Source: Paraescarpia echinospica (Eukaryota; Annelida; Polychaeta; Sabellida; Siboglinidae). From it: a stretch of DNA of 64,000 bases. The notes beneath the pieces were generated by a model that was not told the origin of the DNA, did no database searches, and saw only the letters and a list, made by a program, of their open reading frames with translations. Of this stretch, positions 1 through 10,030 are shown one piece after another. Made by a program: the position numbers and the translations under genes. The stretch's first letter is position 1. Each line of letters starts with the position of its first letter. The stretch is taken from contig CM034543.1 of the NCBI GenBank assembly GCA_020002185.1, positions 10,933,258 through 10,997,257 of the forward strand. Direction: 5' to 3'.

Positions 1-1195
1 AGAGATGGAAGGAGTAATGATGTAGGCATCATAGTAACACATTAGATCCGTACTGCAATGGTGAGAGTGGAGAGATGGTTGCACGGGTGATTGTAAGAAA
101 GCAGCTGGTGTGCAATGTGTCCGTGTGTAGACTTCAAACAGGAAGGGCAGCGTCATATCCTAGGATAGGAACATTGGAAGAAGAATGGAAGTAGTTTAAA
201 GATGTTTTCATACGAACAGAAGGGGAGATATGTTATTGAAAATATCTGATAAGGGAGGAGCTTCCTCGAAAAGTGTAAAAACCAAACATCGTGGACTGAA
301 GAAGTTGTAAAAGCTATTGGAGAAATGAGAGAGGTAAGGGAGAAGCATGGGGAAGTAAAAACTGGAACAGTGATGAGCGACAAGAAGGAAAATCTTGTTA
401 CAGACAGGAAGATGATCTAACGATATGGGAGTATATCATATGGTATGGTATGGTAAGGTATGGTATGGCATGGCATGGCATGGCATGGCATGACATGACG
501 TGGTGTGGTGTGGTGTGGTGTGGTGTGGTGTGGTGTGGTGTGGTATGGTATGGTATGGTATGGTATGGTATGGTATGGTATTGTATGGTGTGGTATGGTA
601 TGGTATGGTATGGTATGGTATGGTATGATATGGTAGGGTAGGGTAGGGTAGGGTAGGGTAGGGTAGGGTAGGGTAGGATAGGATAGGATAGGGTAGGGTA
701 GGGTAGGGTAGGGTAGAGTAGGGTAGGGTCGAGTAGGGTAGGGTAGGGTAGGGTAGGGTAGGATAGGGTATGTCATGTCATGTCATGGCATGGCATGGCA
801 TGTCATGGCATGGCAGGCACGGCACGGCACGGCACGGTACGGTACGGTACGGTACGGTACGGTACGGTACGGTACGGTATGGTAAGGTATGGTATGGTAT
901 GGTATGGTATTTCAACGCACTGTTAAACCAAAGGGAAAACTGAATACTAGGTTAACCAAGTGAAGTAGAGGGGGGAGTTAAGATGGGGGAGATTGTGGAT
1001 GCTGAGGTATTAAGAGCAATGAAGAGGAGTAAGAAACGTTGGGCGACAGATAGTGATGAAGTGCGAGTGGAGTTGCTGGTGGTGGCCGAACGCGTTGCAA
1101 TTTGGTGGACAAGAAAATTGCTGAAATCTTTAACACAAAATATACTGCTTTGTACACCTGGGTGGAACGATATGCGGGGACGGCAGCTCATTTAT
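1..1195 (+). mobile_element. RTE-like LINE relic, endonuclease linker and start of RT (copy 0)
   Basis: This is a broken non-LTR retrotransposon fragment, cut by the window edge. Around 150-400, shifting frames give peptides such as GTLEEEWK.FKDVFIRTEGE and SCKSYWRNER, like the segment after the endonuclease in RTE-type LINEs. After a pentanucleotide satellite (about 417-911), positions 983-1140 read MGEIVDAEVLRAMKRSKKRW, then DEVRVELLVVAERVAIWWTR. These match the N-terminal part of the reverse transcriptase, where intact members have an AEV..A...MK..KA.G.DEVRVE pattern. Homologous relics lie at 15,190-16,168 and 42,150-43,390. It has frameshifts and stops and no RT catalytic core, so it is dead. 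Clade assignment rests on remembered family patterns. Confidence 0.6.
417..911. repeat. Pentanucleotide satellite (TGGTA / TGGTG / GGGTA / CGGTA variants)
   Basis: About 490 bp of 5-bp units in homogeneous blocks: TGGCA near 470-495, TGGTG at 500-545, TGGTA at 545-630, GGGTA at 633-770, TGGCA/TGTCA near 770-805 and CGGTA at 835-880. It sits inside the LINE relic, exactly where copy A (15,911-15,945) has one short seed and copy B (42,880-43,165) has a 20-bp array. Long open frames on both strands here are artefacts of the repeat. Confidence 0.95.
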
Positions 1196-2214
1196 TAAAA
1201 TTCGCAGGAGAATAAAACAGAGGTGAACGCATGGTGGAAAGTTGAAGGTGTCATGGAAGACAGACGCATGCCGCGTTACCTCAAGGGAAAGATGCTCTGT
1301 TGCATGTGACACCATCATAACTGTACGGCTCAGATGCTATGCAATAAGAGAAAAACAACAGGATAGTGCACAATTTTGCGAAAACAAATGGTTCAGAAGA
1401 ATCGTGGATATGAAAAGAATCGAGAGGCGATGAATGAACGTACAAATCAAGCCAAACAACTTATCCAATGACACGGCATAGCATAAAGTTACAACAATCA
1501 ACGGGAAAATCCATCACTTCAAAGGTCATTCTAACCTGCTTGGACAAGCTTACGTTGTGCTTGATAGCCGAGTAGATATGAACGAGTTCTTTCGTCATGC
1601 ATCTACTCCCTAACCCTTCCATTGTTTTGTCACGAGTACCTGAATCCATGTCCCAAATCGGATTTGTTGGCATACTTGCTCGAAACCAGTTTTACTTGTG
1701 TGTAACCGGGTTCTTAGAGGCTGTTGTCTTCAATGGAACACTGATCCACTCTTTCGCCAAATAGACATGTGGTTTTGTTTCTGAGGCAGGTTGTTTCAAT
1801 GCCTATCTCGATTGCACATTTAATTTACAAAACACGCCGTGATATAATGTGTAACCTATATAACCAGAACATTATCACTCACTACGGTTTTTCGCAAATA
1901 ATATCAATGTGGCTGTCTACGCGCAAACATTGCATAATCAATAAGTTGCTTGTTGCATTTTTTTGAAACCCTACATCTTACGTTGATAGGTGTTGATCGG
2001 TTCATAAATTAGGATCATTATAGAAAACATTCTGCTCTTAGACAGGATTGCAATCATCATACAAAATAAGCAATTTTCGCCCGTATAGTATTAATTACAA
2101 TATTTATATTTTGCTCGACAGGACTTCGGAGTTTCTTTTGCTATGTAATTTAGTTTACGCCATCTTTATGCCTATATTAATTAGGTAGGCTGGTGTGTAT
2201 GGTGCAATAACGTC
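1196..2214. other. Duplicated non-coding segment, no gene recognised
   Basis: This stretch is homologous to 16,170-16,900 and 43,390-44,130, with small indels. I see no convincing open frame, splice-bounded exon or RNA gene. It is the part of the duplicated unit between the LINE relic and the 32-bp minisatellite. Copy 0 has extra sequence around 1,690-1,990 that is missing from the other two. Confidence 0.6.
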
Positions 2215-2440
2215 TTACCGATTGATCTGCTGGGTCCAACTTGTTCTCAAAAGTTAGTCTGCAGCTTCCCTCTCTCCTAAGTATTATCTGTAGGGTCGTG
2301 TCTTTCCTCAAAGGTTGGTCTCTAGGGTCATATCTATCTTCAACGGTTGGTCCGTATGGTCGTGACTCTCCTAAAAGTTTGGTGTGTTGGGTCGTGTTTC
2401 TCCTCAAAGGTTGTTCTGTAGGGTCATGTTTGTTATATAA
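2215..2440. repeat. 32-bp minisatellite, short allele (copy 0)
   Basis: About seven degenerate copies of a unit close to GGTTGGTCTGTAGGGTCGTG followed by TCTCTCCTCAAA. Copies A (16,930-17,655) and B (44,110-44,865) carry about three times as many. The array ends where the older LINE begins at about 2,441. Confidence 0.85.
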
Positions 2441-3231
2441 GTCAAATGCTAAAGATGAAATTTATAAATATAGACCCAAATCTTTGTTACCCTCAATTAA
2501 AAAAATACTGGCAAAAATTGTACATAGAAGGTCTTATGATTTTATTTAAAAAAATACTAAACGATAATCAATATGGTTTTCAACAGTGCATACTGTGGAA
2601 TAACGGGTACTCTACTAAAATGGTTTAAGCATTACCTCGGAAACAATATGTTAAATTCAATAATAATGATTCGCTTCATACGGTGTCCCGCAATGTGTCT
2701 ATTCTCGGTATGCTCTTGTTTATCTTATACATAAATGGCCTTCCTTTTTGTGTAAAAAAAAGTGCACAACTATGTTATTTCCTGACGACATTACTATATA
2801 CAAGATTGGAAAACAAATAAATAATATATATGAAGATATGAATAACGAACTTAACGTATTAGCGGACAGGTTTCGTACGAATAAATTATCGATAAATGTT
2901 TCTAAGACAAAATGCATGTTATTCAGTAGATCCCGTCCTCCTCAGTGTGAAGAATTATTCCTACCAATGTGTAATAAAATCATTCAGCATATAAAATATG
3001 TAAAATTTCTAAGCCTTCATATTGATAAAAAAAAACGTGATTGGCAGGAACACATCAATGTATGCAAACGTAAATTAACCAGTGCTTTATACGCAATTAA
3101 TTAAAGTTAATTGCTATATTCTTGTTTCTACCCTTAACACAATTTATTATACTTTACTTTACCCCTACGTGACATACGGAATCACCTTGTGGGGATCCAC
3201 ATATAAAATTTATTTCACACCATTATTTATT
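2441..3231 (+). mobile_element. Older LINE, RT core, part 1 (split by the RTE insertion)
   Basis: This is a decayed reverse transcriptase on the + strand. Positions 2,450-2,550 read IYKYRPKSLLPSIKKILAKI and then VHRRSYDFI, the NYRPISLLP...KI.EK motif. The region near 2,700-2,800 reads LFILYINGLP, then FPDDITIY in place of the catalytic FADD motif. The thumb continues as DRFRTNKLSINVSKTKCMLF and KYVKFLSLHIDKK to 3,104. TLLYPYVTYGITLWGSTYK follows at 3,140-3,210. Several frameshifts separate these blocks, and Ala of FADD is replaced, so it is inactive. Jockey/CR1-like affinity is inferred. Confidence 0.8.
3222..3231. repeat. Target-site duplication, left copy (ATTATTTATT)
   Basis: The 10-bp word ATTATTTATT lies immediately before the TCATCATCATCATCAT tail of the minus-strand RTE and recurs at 6,363-6,372, just outside the element's 5' end. 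Removing one copy and everything between rejoins the older LINE in frame (PLFI|MQK). Confidence 0.8.
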
Positions 3232-3392
3232 CATCATCATCATCATTGTGCAGCCGTAGTATCCCGTGGTTGGGCGAAGGCCTCAGCATGTCGTTTCCAA
3301 ATCTGCTTGTCTTGCGCTATCCTTTGTCATATGGTGCCCTTCCAGTACTCGTCTAGTTCGTCTCTCCACCGTCTCGCCGGTCTTCCTCTAGA

Positions 3393-4061
3393 TCATTTCC
3401 CTTCGTAAGATCTCGAGGTTGTGATACACGATGTCCATCGGTTATGTCGTAGTCTGCTGATGTGCCCTGCCCAGGTCCACTTCTGTCTTCTGATTTGTTC
3501 TATCACGTCTATGACCTTTGTCTTCTGCCTTACCCAGATTTTGTTTTTCTGTCCCGATATGTGATGTTTAACATACTTCTTTCCATCTTTTTGTGCGGCT
3601 GCTAGCTTGTTCTTTGCCTGGATGGTGAGTGCCCATGTTTCCGCGGTGTATGTCATCGCTGGAAGTACGGATGAGTTGAAGACTTGTCTCTTCAAGCAGG
3701 TTCCAAAGTTACCCTTGAAGATGTCGCGGTGTTTGGCGCATGCTGTCCAGCTGGCAGTGATCCTTCTTTGAATCTCCTTGTCTTGGGTTTTGTCTCTGAT
3801 ACTGTATCGCTGTCCCAAATAGACGTAGCTTTCAACATTCTCTATCTGCGTCGTGTTTATATGTATATATATATATATATATATTGGTGTATCATTTTCT
3901 AGCATCACTTTTGTCTTCGAGATGTTCATCTTGAGACCTTGCTTTTCACTTTCATCAGCTAGCTCCTGCAGCATGTTTTGTAGTTTTTGATGTGTAGTAG
4001 CGCATATGAGTATGTCGTTGGCGACGCGAAGATGGATGAGATATTCTCCGTCTATCATCAA
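3393..4061 (-). pseudogene. RTE reverse transcriptase, thumb and C-terminal part
   Basis: An open stretch of 222 codons reads YLIHLRVANDILICATTHQK, where VANDI stands in place of the catalytic (Y/F)ADDI. It continues with GLKMNISKTKVML, VESYVYLGQRYS, IQRRITASWTACAKHRDIFK, VLPAMTYTAETWALT and WTWAGHISRLRHNRWT. This is the order of RT palm end, thumb and RTE C-terminal region. The second catalytic aspartate context is altered (AND), so the enzyme would be inactive even if the frame were continuous. It is separated from the upstream RT block by a frameshift near 4,070. Confidence 0.85.
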
Positions 4062-4085
4062 GCCTCTGGTTTCCCAGGTCAGTCT

Positions 4086-4688
4086 TCAGAATATGCTTTC
4101 GAGTGTTGCCGTGAACACCATGTCGTACTCTTGATGTTGATATTGGTGCTCTTTTTGTGTAGGTGGACTGTCAACGAGCTGTTGGTGTAGATGTCTTTCA
4201 GGAGATCGATCGTGTTCTTGAAGGGAGGTCAGTATTGCTTGAGTTTGGACCGAGTCGAATGCCTTCTCGTAGTCGAAGAAAGCGATGCAGAGCGGGATAT
4301 TATATTCTCGGCACTTCTCTTCCAGTTGGTTTTGTATGTGGTCTGTCGTTGAATACCTGCTTCTGAATCCTTCTAGCTCTCGTGGTTGGTTTTCGTCCAG
4401 TGTCTTCTCTAGTCTATTCGTTAGTATCTTTATGAGTAATTTGTAGATGTTTGATAACAGACATATCGGTCTGTAGTTCTTTAAGTCTTTCTTATTTCCC
4501 TTCTTGAAGATTATCACCAACTTTGCGTTCTTCCAATCGGTGGGTATTCGTCTTTCTGATAAGCATTCAGTATACAGCTTAGCCAGTGTCTTCGAGAGTA
4601 TATCTTCTCCTGCTTTTAATGTTTCAATGTTTACATGGTCGTTGCCTGATGTCTCCCCATTCTTCATATCTCTTACCGCAGCTTCCAC
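4086..4688 (-). pseudogene. RTE reverse transcriptase, fingers and palm
   Basis: A 200-codon block starts MEAAVRDMKNGETSGNDHVN, the RTE-type AV..MK.GK..G.D opening. It contains WKNAKLVIIFKKGNKKDLKN followed by YRPICLLSNIYKLLIKIL, then ENQPRELEGFRSRYSTTDHI and IAFFDYEKAFDSV, whose FDYEKAFD segment carries the first catalytic aspartate. Its last part slides out of frame into QEHDRSPERHL. Length and motif order fit RTE/BovB RT. It belongs with the blocks at 3,393-4,061 and 5,169-6,006. Confidence 0.88.
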
Positions 4689-4839
4689 TTCCCGTGGTGT
4701 TATCTCTGGTACCTCTTTCAGGTCGGTGTGAATTATGGTACTCTGTTCACTGGCATATAGCTCGGTTAGAAGTCCTCTATTCGTTCCATGATCACATATT
4801 GGTCTTGTATTTATCTACCCTGCTTGTCTAGAAGTGTAA

Positions 4840-5145
4840 TCAGTATGGTTTCGGCCTAGTGCCTGCGTTCTTCTTGCTTTCTTCAGGCTCTTTGGTGACA
4901 TAATCGTTTCTCGTATGATCTCTTGTTTGTACTTTCTGATGTCCTCCTTCGCTTTCTTTTTGATGGTCTTGCATATTTCTGCGTACTCTATTTGTTTTTT
5001 TACGGTCGCCGTTATCCACCATTTCTCGTCGTTTCTTCATTAGTGCTCGTGTCGGTGACGATATTCTCGTTACTACCTGCCTGTTGATTGCTTTGGCTAC
5101 ACTTGTTACACTTAGTTGGATCATCTCAGTGATGTTTTCGCTCAT
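4840..5145 (-). pseudogene. RTE linker between endonuclease and RT
   Basis: An open stretch of 101 codons reads MSENITEMIQLSVTSVAKAI, then RISSPTRALMKKRREMV, ending in a Lys/Glu/Arg-rich helix-like region. RTE elements have a charged linker of this kind between endonuclease and RT. No catalytic motif is expected or seen. Flanking frameshifts separate it from both neighbours. Confidence 0.6.
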
Positions 5146-5168
5146 GGTGTCGATGTCGTCTAGTTCCT

Positions 5169-6006
5169 TTAGTGTCTCGAATCGATTTCGCAGTTCGAGT
5201 TGGAATTCAATATTTTTCTTCCAATTTGTGTGGTATATACACTTGGTGGTCTCTTGTTTACCAACTTTTTCCTTTCAGCCTTGACGTCCAGTTTGATGTT
5301 GCTCATTACCATTCTGTGGTCACTTCCAATGTTTACTTGGTTGATGACAGTTACGTCAGTGACCATGTCTGGCTTGTTTGTCAGGATGTAGTCAATCTCA
5401 TTCTTCGTTTCTCCATTTGGGCTTTTCCATGTCCATCTCATCCCAGCTTTCTTTTAGATTAATGATTTTGTACTTTCTTGATGTTGCCCATTCTACCAAG
5501 GTGTCGCCTCTTTCGTTTCTCACACCTAGGCCAAATTTGCCTGTTGCCGTTTCCGAAATGTTTGTTCGTTTCCCTACTTGCGCATTAAAGTCTCCCATCA
5601 CTATCGTGTAGTGATTTGGCTTTTCTAAGGTCTCATCCATGTCGATGTATAAGTTGTCTGTGTCTTCTTCTGAGTATAATGTTGTTGGTACAGATACTTG
5701 TACTATCTTCAGTTTGTAGAGCTTTGTTATGCATAGAACAAGTTCTGCTACTCTGGGGCTGATGCTGTTAACCATCACTATATTATTGTCTTTCCATTTC
5801 TTGTTTATGAGCAAGCCTACTCCAGCTTGGCCGTTGTTCGCTGTGGAATGGTATAGTAGATAGCCGCTTTGTAAGGTAGTGAAGCATTCCTCTCTTCTTC
5901 TGACTTCTCCGATCCCGATCACATCCCATACCAACTTGGTTTCCCTAAGTTCTTCCTCCAGTTCTTGTATATGTTCATCTGTTAGTAGTGTTCTTACGTT
6001 ATGCAA
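5169..6006 (-). pseudogene. RTE AP-like endonuclease (one frameshift)
   Basis: It starts at MHNVRTLLTDEHIQELEEEL. The endonuclease signatures are GIGEVRRR near residue 50 (usually an ETR.. glutamate), NNGQAGVGLLINKKW, VVMGDFN-type IVMGDFNAQVGKR near residue 145, and FGLGVRNERGDTLVEWA. A frame change near 5,400-5,440 leads into MRWTWKSPNGETKNEIDYIL and GSDHRMV, which hold the conserved D.I and the catalytic SDH histidine. All catalytic blocks are present but in two frames. This domain nicks target DNA for target-primed reverse transcription in intact relatives. Confidence 0.87.
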
Positions 6007-6189
6007 TCTTCAATCTACTTACCTTCTCTCGGCGGTTCTTCTTTACTCAGAGATTCTTAGCACACCCTGCACGTAGCCCTAGTTGACCCCAACCGCCTCC
6101 TTGGTCATATACTCTTTCGATTCTGCTGGGGACTGGGGGCCTTGGCTTCATTGTATTTTGCATGCTAGTGTTGTTAGCCTACGCTTACA

Positions 6190-6362
6190 CGCTGAGCGGT
6201 GCGGGTTGGAAGGGGGAGACGTAGGGTGAACGAAATTGCCCAAGTTTCGACACGGCAGCCGAACCAGTACCGAACCACTGCTCAGCTGGCGCCGGGATTT
6301 GAACCCCGGTCCGTCCAGTCGAGATTCCGGTACTCCAAATACTCGGCCACTGCACCCCACCA
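6190..6362 (-). other. tRNA-like (pol III type) head at the 5' end of the RTE LINE
   Basis: On the minus strand, the first bases after the target duplication read GGTGGGGTGCAG. An A-box-like TGGCCGAGTATTTGG (plus 6,335-6,349) and a B-box GGTTCAAATCC (plus 6,295-6,305) follow about 30 bp apart, as in tRNA-derived SINEs. The A-box resembles the TGGCCGAG of tRNA-Leu. The acceptor stem is not complementary, so it is not a functional tRNA gene. It lies inside the same target duplication as the LINE and so moved with it. Confidence 0.75.
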
Positions 6363-7160
6363 ATTATTTATTATGCAAAAACAATTGTTCGTTCAATACT
6401 TAAAATAAATTACTGGGAACACTCGCGCCCCCTCTTTATGTGCTTAAATTTAGTAAAACTGCAATATATATATATATGAAATTGAAGTTGGAAAATGTAT
6501 GTATAGTTATGTTCACGGGAGCCTACCACATGCTTTATCCGATATATTTACATTTACCTGTGACATACACACTCACGGAACTAGACAAACTTCACATAAA
6601 CGTTCTTTCACCACTTCTAATGTAAGATCTTCAAACAGTTTGTTACGTAAAGGTCCGTTGATCTGGAATACAATTCCAACAATCACGCAAAACAAAAAAC
6701 AACCTAAAACGTTTTGTATTATCACTAAAAGCAGTTGTTGTAAGTAGGTATAAAGTTCTAGCAGAAACATAATTCTTTACGAAACACCTTTTCATATATG
6801 CAATCATATTCTAGTCATTATTGCTAGTTGGGATCACCAAATGTTTGCTATACAATTTAATTGAACATTTACTATTTAATATTGTTGTTGTTCCATTTTA
6901 TATATCTGGTCTATTATAGAAATGTTATCAACATGCTACACGTGAAATTATTATTACAATGTTTATACAACTATTTGTTGGGTTGCCAGCGACCAGTTCA
7001 CTTAATAAGTAGGCATACATGTATTTTTATTAATACCATTTAAACCAACTAGTTACAGCCTTAATTGGCTCCGCTCTCAGCCTGGCATCGTATATAATAT
7101 CACCGATTGTCATACTTGTGTGATTATGTTTGTACGTATGATTTATATGATTCCAAAAAT
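6363..7160 (+). mobile_element. Older LINE, C-terminal part (part 2, after the RTE)
   Basis: This continues the element of 2,441-3,231. Across the junction the frame rejoins as PLFI|MQKQLFVQYLK. Later it reads MYSYVHGSLPHALSDIFTFT and HTHGTRQTSHKRSF, then SSNSLLRKGPLIWNTIPTIT near 6,630-6,690. That last block is the conserved (G)P..WN.IP motif found at the C-terminus of many LINE ORF2 proteins. Stops and frameshifts interrupt it. The 3' non-coding region runs to an AATAAA near 7,160. Confidence 0.75.
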
Positions 7161-7844
7161 AAACTTTATATATCTATATACATTCTTTCAAATATATCCA
7201 GTTTAGAAATATATATCCAGCTTAGAAAGATGACGTATGTTTCGCTTTGACACTGACTTATATACACGCGTACTTTCCAAAGTCACTTGAAAGCTATTAT
7301 GTTATTTTGACTGTTGTATAAACTCGTGCATAACCGTCAAGATATCCGTTAGTAGTTCTGAACCCATTCTTTTGCTCGTGCTGTTGTTTGAGAATGTTCG
7401 TAAACACGAATACGTCCTTTGTTCGTTGAGAACCTGTTATGTTGTTCGTCAAGAAACCTCACGAAGTCCGTTCGTCGTTCTGAATATGTTTTGTAGTTTT
7501 CAGTGGTGTTAAAGAATGTTCAGAAACGTCAATATATCAGTTTACCTTAGTGCACCTATTATACTGCACAAAAACCCGTTCATAAAGTAAGACGTGTGTT
7601 TCTATGATTTTTTTTCGCAACCTGTAACATATCAGCAAGCCGTATATAGTTTCTTCGAATCCGGGATAGTTTAGCGGAAGACAACGATGAAGTTTAAATC
7701 ATAACCAGAAACGTATATCTGCTAATGTGCTGTTTCTTGTCTACGGCAAAACCTCACACCATACATTTAGTACATTATAAAACGTTACGCCACTGGGCGA
7801 ATGTACACGAAGATGTATGAACGGAGGTCATAACATAAATCCTC

Positions 7845-7990
7845 ATTATTTTATAGACCGACGACACGCTGGTATATACATCACTCTCACAAGCTGACGC
7901 AATGAGTCTCCATACACATTTCCTGACGGGCGGTACATCCGTAGCGGTTTTTCCAGGGGGAACAACAAATCTTCCTATATGGCACTCGAG
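7845..7990 (+). pseudogene. Degraded ADDTLVYTS peptide block (candidate XPG/FEN-like ORF), U1
   Basis: After a T-rich stretch ending in TAG, codons read (T)DDTLVYTSLSQADAMSLH. The same block recurs at about 25,208, 32,847, 36,973, 47,758 and 51,505, each time after CATCA..ATTATTTTGTAG-like sequence that resembles an intron 3' end. From memory, a high-copy invertebrate ORF family has an ADADTLIV.TAL..AD motif just before its DDTD motif. I infer relatedness, but stops elsewhere make this a relic. A plain reverse-transcriptase ADD motif is the main alternative. Confidence 0.35.
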
Positions 7991-8421
7991 CTCGCATGCC
8001 CAAACTCGCATACACGCAGGCATGCACAGACGCACGTACTAACATACTCACTCACACGCACGCACGCACGCACGCACGCAAACGCAAACGCACCCAAACG
8101 CACGCACAGTCCGCCAGTCATCCTGTCGCATATGATGAGTGACGTCTCCTGGAATGTTTACTGATTTGTCTCACTTGTACAGAGGTCGATTTAACAAGGT
8201 AGGTCCGCTGTTTCATGTTGTCATTCTTTCTGGGTTTCCAACAAAATGTCTGTATCATCGCAGGTCTTGTCTTTTTACAAAGGGCAGCAGATCGTCATGT
8301 TCACTAAGTTATGTGATATTCAAGTGATGCATATTTTTTTGTAATATGTTGCGTATATAATAATAAATGTCAAGATCTTTTGTTATTGTTGCATGTTGCA
8401 AGCGTTCATTGTAGAATATAA

Positions 8422-8610
8422 ATGCGACAGGACCAGCCGAGTGGTGTGGCAATGCAGATAATATTTCGTGACGTGTGTTACTACGAACCCATCGCCATAC
8501 CGAGATTACCAACGGTAGCACAGTACACTGTTCACGAACATACAACAAACAAATTACGCCAAACTCCTCTCTGGGTATCTCATTACGCCACCTGCAATGC
8601 AACTTTGTAA
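8422..8610 (+). other. Short conserved open frame, MRQDQPSGVAMQIIFRDVCY type
   Basis: A 62-codon frame that is almost identical in copy B (37,555-37,743), differing at one residue. It ends TPLWVSHYATCNATL. I recognise no family. Conservation between A and B may only reflect the recent duplication. It has no nearby promoter or splice context, so coding status is doubtful. Confidence 0.2.
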
Positions 8611-8879
8611 ACTGTTTATTGATGTACGGCTTACTGATTTAGGAACACTTTCACAACTTTTGGACTTTATTACTGGCAGTAACCATTTATTTAGATTTTT
8701 TATTCAATTCTATGTTTAAAAACTTAATTGTTCGTTGCTTAGTACGCGTGACGTCATCCTAACACGATGTCAGAGAGGTAGCGTCAGTCAACCGAAGAAG
8801 CCGTGTTGCTACAGCGGCGAAAACTGTATCTACGGCTGCTGGTGTTAAATTTGTTAATAATGAGTGCGTTGTTATTAAA

Positions 8880-9130
8880 ATGAACATATTAAAGAACGTG
8901 TTTATGTTGATAATGCTACAATACGACCTTATGAAAGATGGTATGTTTATGTTATTACACCGGAACAACGACAAAACGTTCCACGGCAGAGTGAGACGGC
9001 ACCGACTAAAGGTTTCTTATAAGCAACGTGCAATCAGTACTATGGTGTCTATAGCAGCAACCGACGGGTAGTTTATTTCGAATCCAGGGAACTATCAACT
9101 AAAAAATATGCAATGTTGTTTAAATTATGA
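8880..9130 (+). pseudogene. VRRHRLK...NPGN block of a degraded repeat ORF, U1
   Basis: This reads NNDKTFHGRVRRHRLKVSYK, then QRAISTMVS, and after a stop a frame-shifted version of FLSNPGNYQLKK. The better-kept paralogue at 26,232-26,400 is continuous in one frame. Spacing of charged RRH, then Thr/Ser-rich, then FLSNP.N.Q resembles the middle of an abundant invertebrate ORF family (…KD..H.RR…FLSN..NKQ…) that I infer to be XPG/FEN-like. It is not functional here. Confidence 0.35.
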
Positions 9131-9943
9131 CGGAAAAGATGTCGCTGCTACTTCATTACTTTTGCACTTGATACATTATGCAACTTAAAGAGTTGTTTCT
9201 TTTTTGTGGCACAAACTCTTTCATGATACATCAGGCATCGTCATGTCAGGGCCCAAATGATGTCAGACAGGTACATCACAGCATCAGTCATCGTTTGTAG
9301 GCTGACGACACGTATGTATGTACAACACGATCACAATATGATGCACATAAATATCCACAAACTTCCTGTGATAGACAGTCTCACCAGGATCTTGTGGATG
9401 GAAGCAAGTAATCTGAAGATCCACCAAATTTGTTATTGGCATGAAACAACAGTAAAACGTGATTATCAACAGTTTTCCTGTTAAACGGTTAAATTTGACC
9501 CCATCCTTAACAAACGAAGTTGCAAAATATTGGCGGATAGTATCATAAGTTCACAAGGTGAAACTCGTAGCAATGTCTCAACCCCATCACGTTCAATACG
9601 TGGTGCGGGATCCAAAATGGCCGTAAGCGTAAATTTGCGTTAACATATGTTTCACACGCTAGAAATTGTTACTGTGACAGTTGATGTTCCCTGCTATACC
9701 TGGTGACGACCACACCACAACACACACGTTTCGATTAAATTATTTTTTCGACTTTGGACAATTATGCGACGGCCCCTATGCAACGGATGTTCGCACTCTA
9801 GACGACTTCCGTTGCGCTCTCACACACATGCATACGCCCGTGCACTCATAAACGGGCGCACTCACACACACACGCACACGCACACGCACACACATTCAAA
9901 GTTCTTTAACATGTATCCTAAAACAGGCATCAAAATAACACGA

Positions 9944-10030
9944 ACAAGTTTTCCTCCAACGACCTTCACAGAAATGCAGTGTACAACTAGAGAAGCCGAT
10001 ATAGCTGATCCACAACAAGGCTACTACTAG
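9944..10030 (+). other. Recurrent peptide block FPPTTFTEMQCTTREAD, U1 first copy
   Basis: This 27-codon block ends in TAG and recurs at 10,328-10,408, 34,660-34,738, 38,815-38,897, 39,200-39,282 and 53,690-53,765. No indels are visible among the copies inside the block, and five of six keep the same stop codon. Substitutions are both silent and replacing. I cannot name a family. Confidence 0.3.

Larger units (their letters stand above)
3232..6362 (-). mobile_element. RTE-like (BovB-type) LINE, near full length, with tRNA-like 5' head
   Basis: A 3.13-kb non-LTR retrotransposon reads right to left: tRNA-like head (6,190-6,362), 5' region, AP-endonuclease (about 6,006-5,170), linker, reverse transcriptase (about 4,690-3,760), C-terminal region and a 3' tail of ATG/TGA repeats (3,232-3,248). 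The C-terminus carries GRPARRWRDELDEYW and WKRHAEAFAQP, characteristic of RTE ends. Flanking ATTATTTATT repeats mark the insertion. It is nested in an older LINE, so it is younger than that LINE. At least three frameshifts or stops break the coding region, so it cannot move itself. Confidence 0.88.

Noticed and set aside
417..776. Long open frames of Pro/Thr/Tyr/His residues across the 5-mer satellite
   Set aside because: Short-period repeats without stop codons leave all frames open. No coding signal beyond that.
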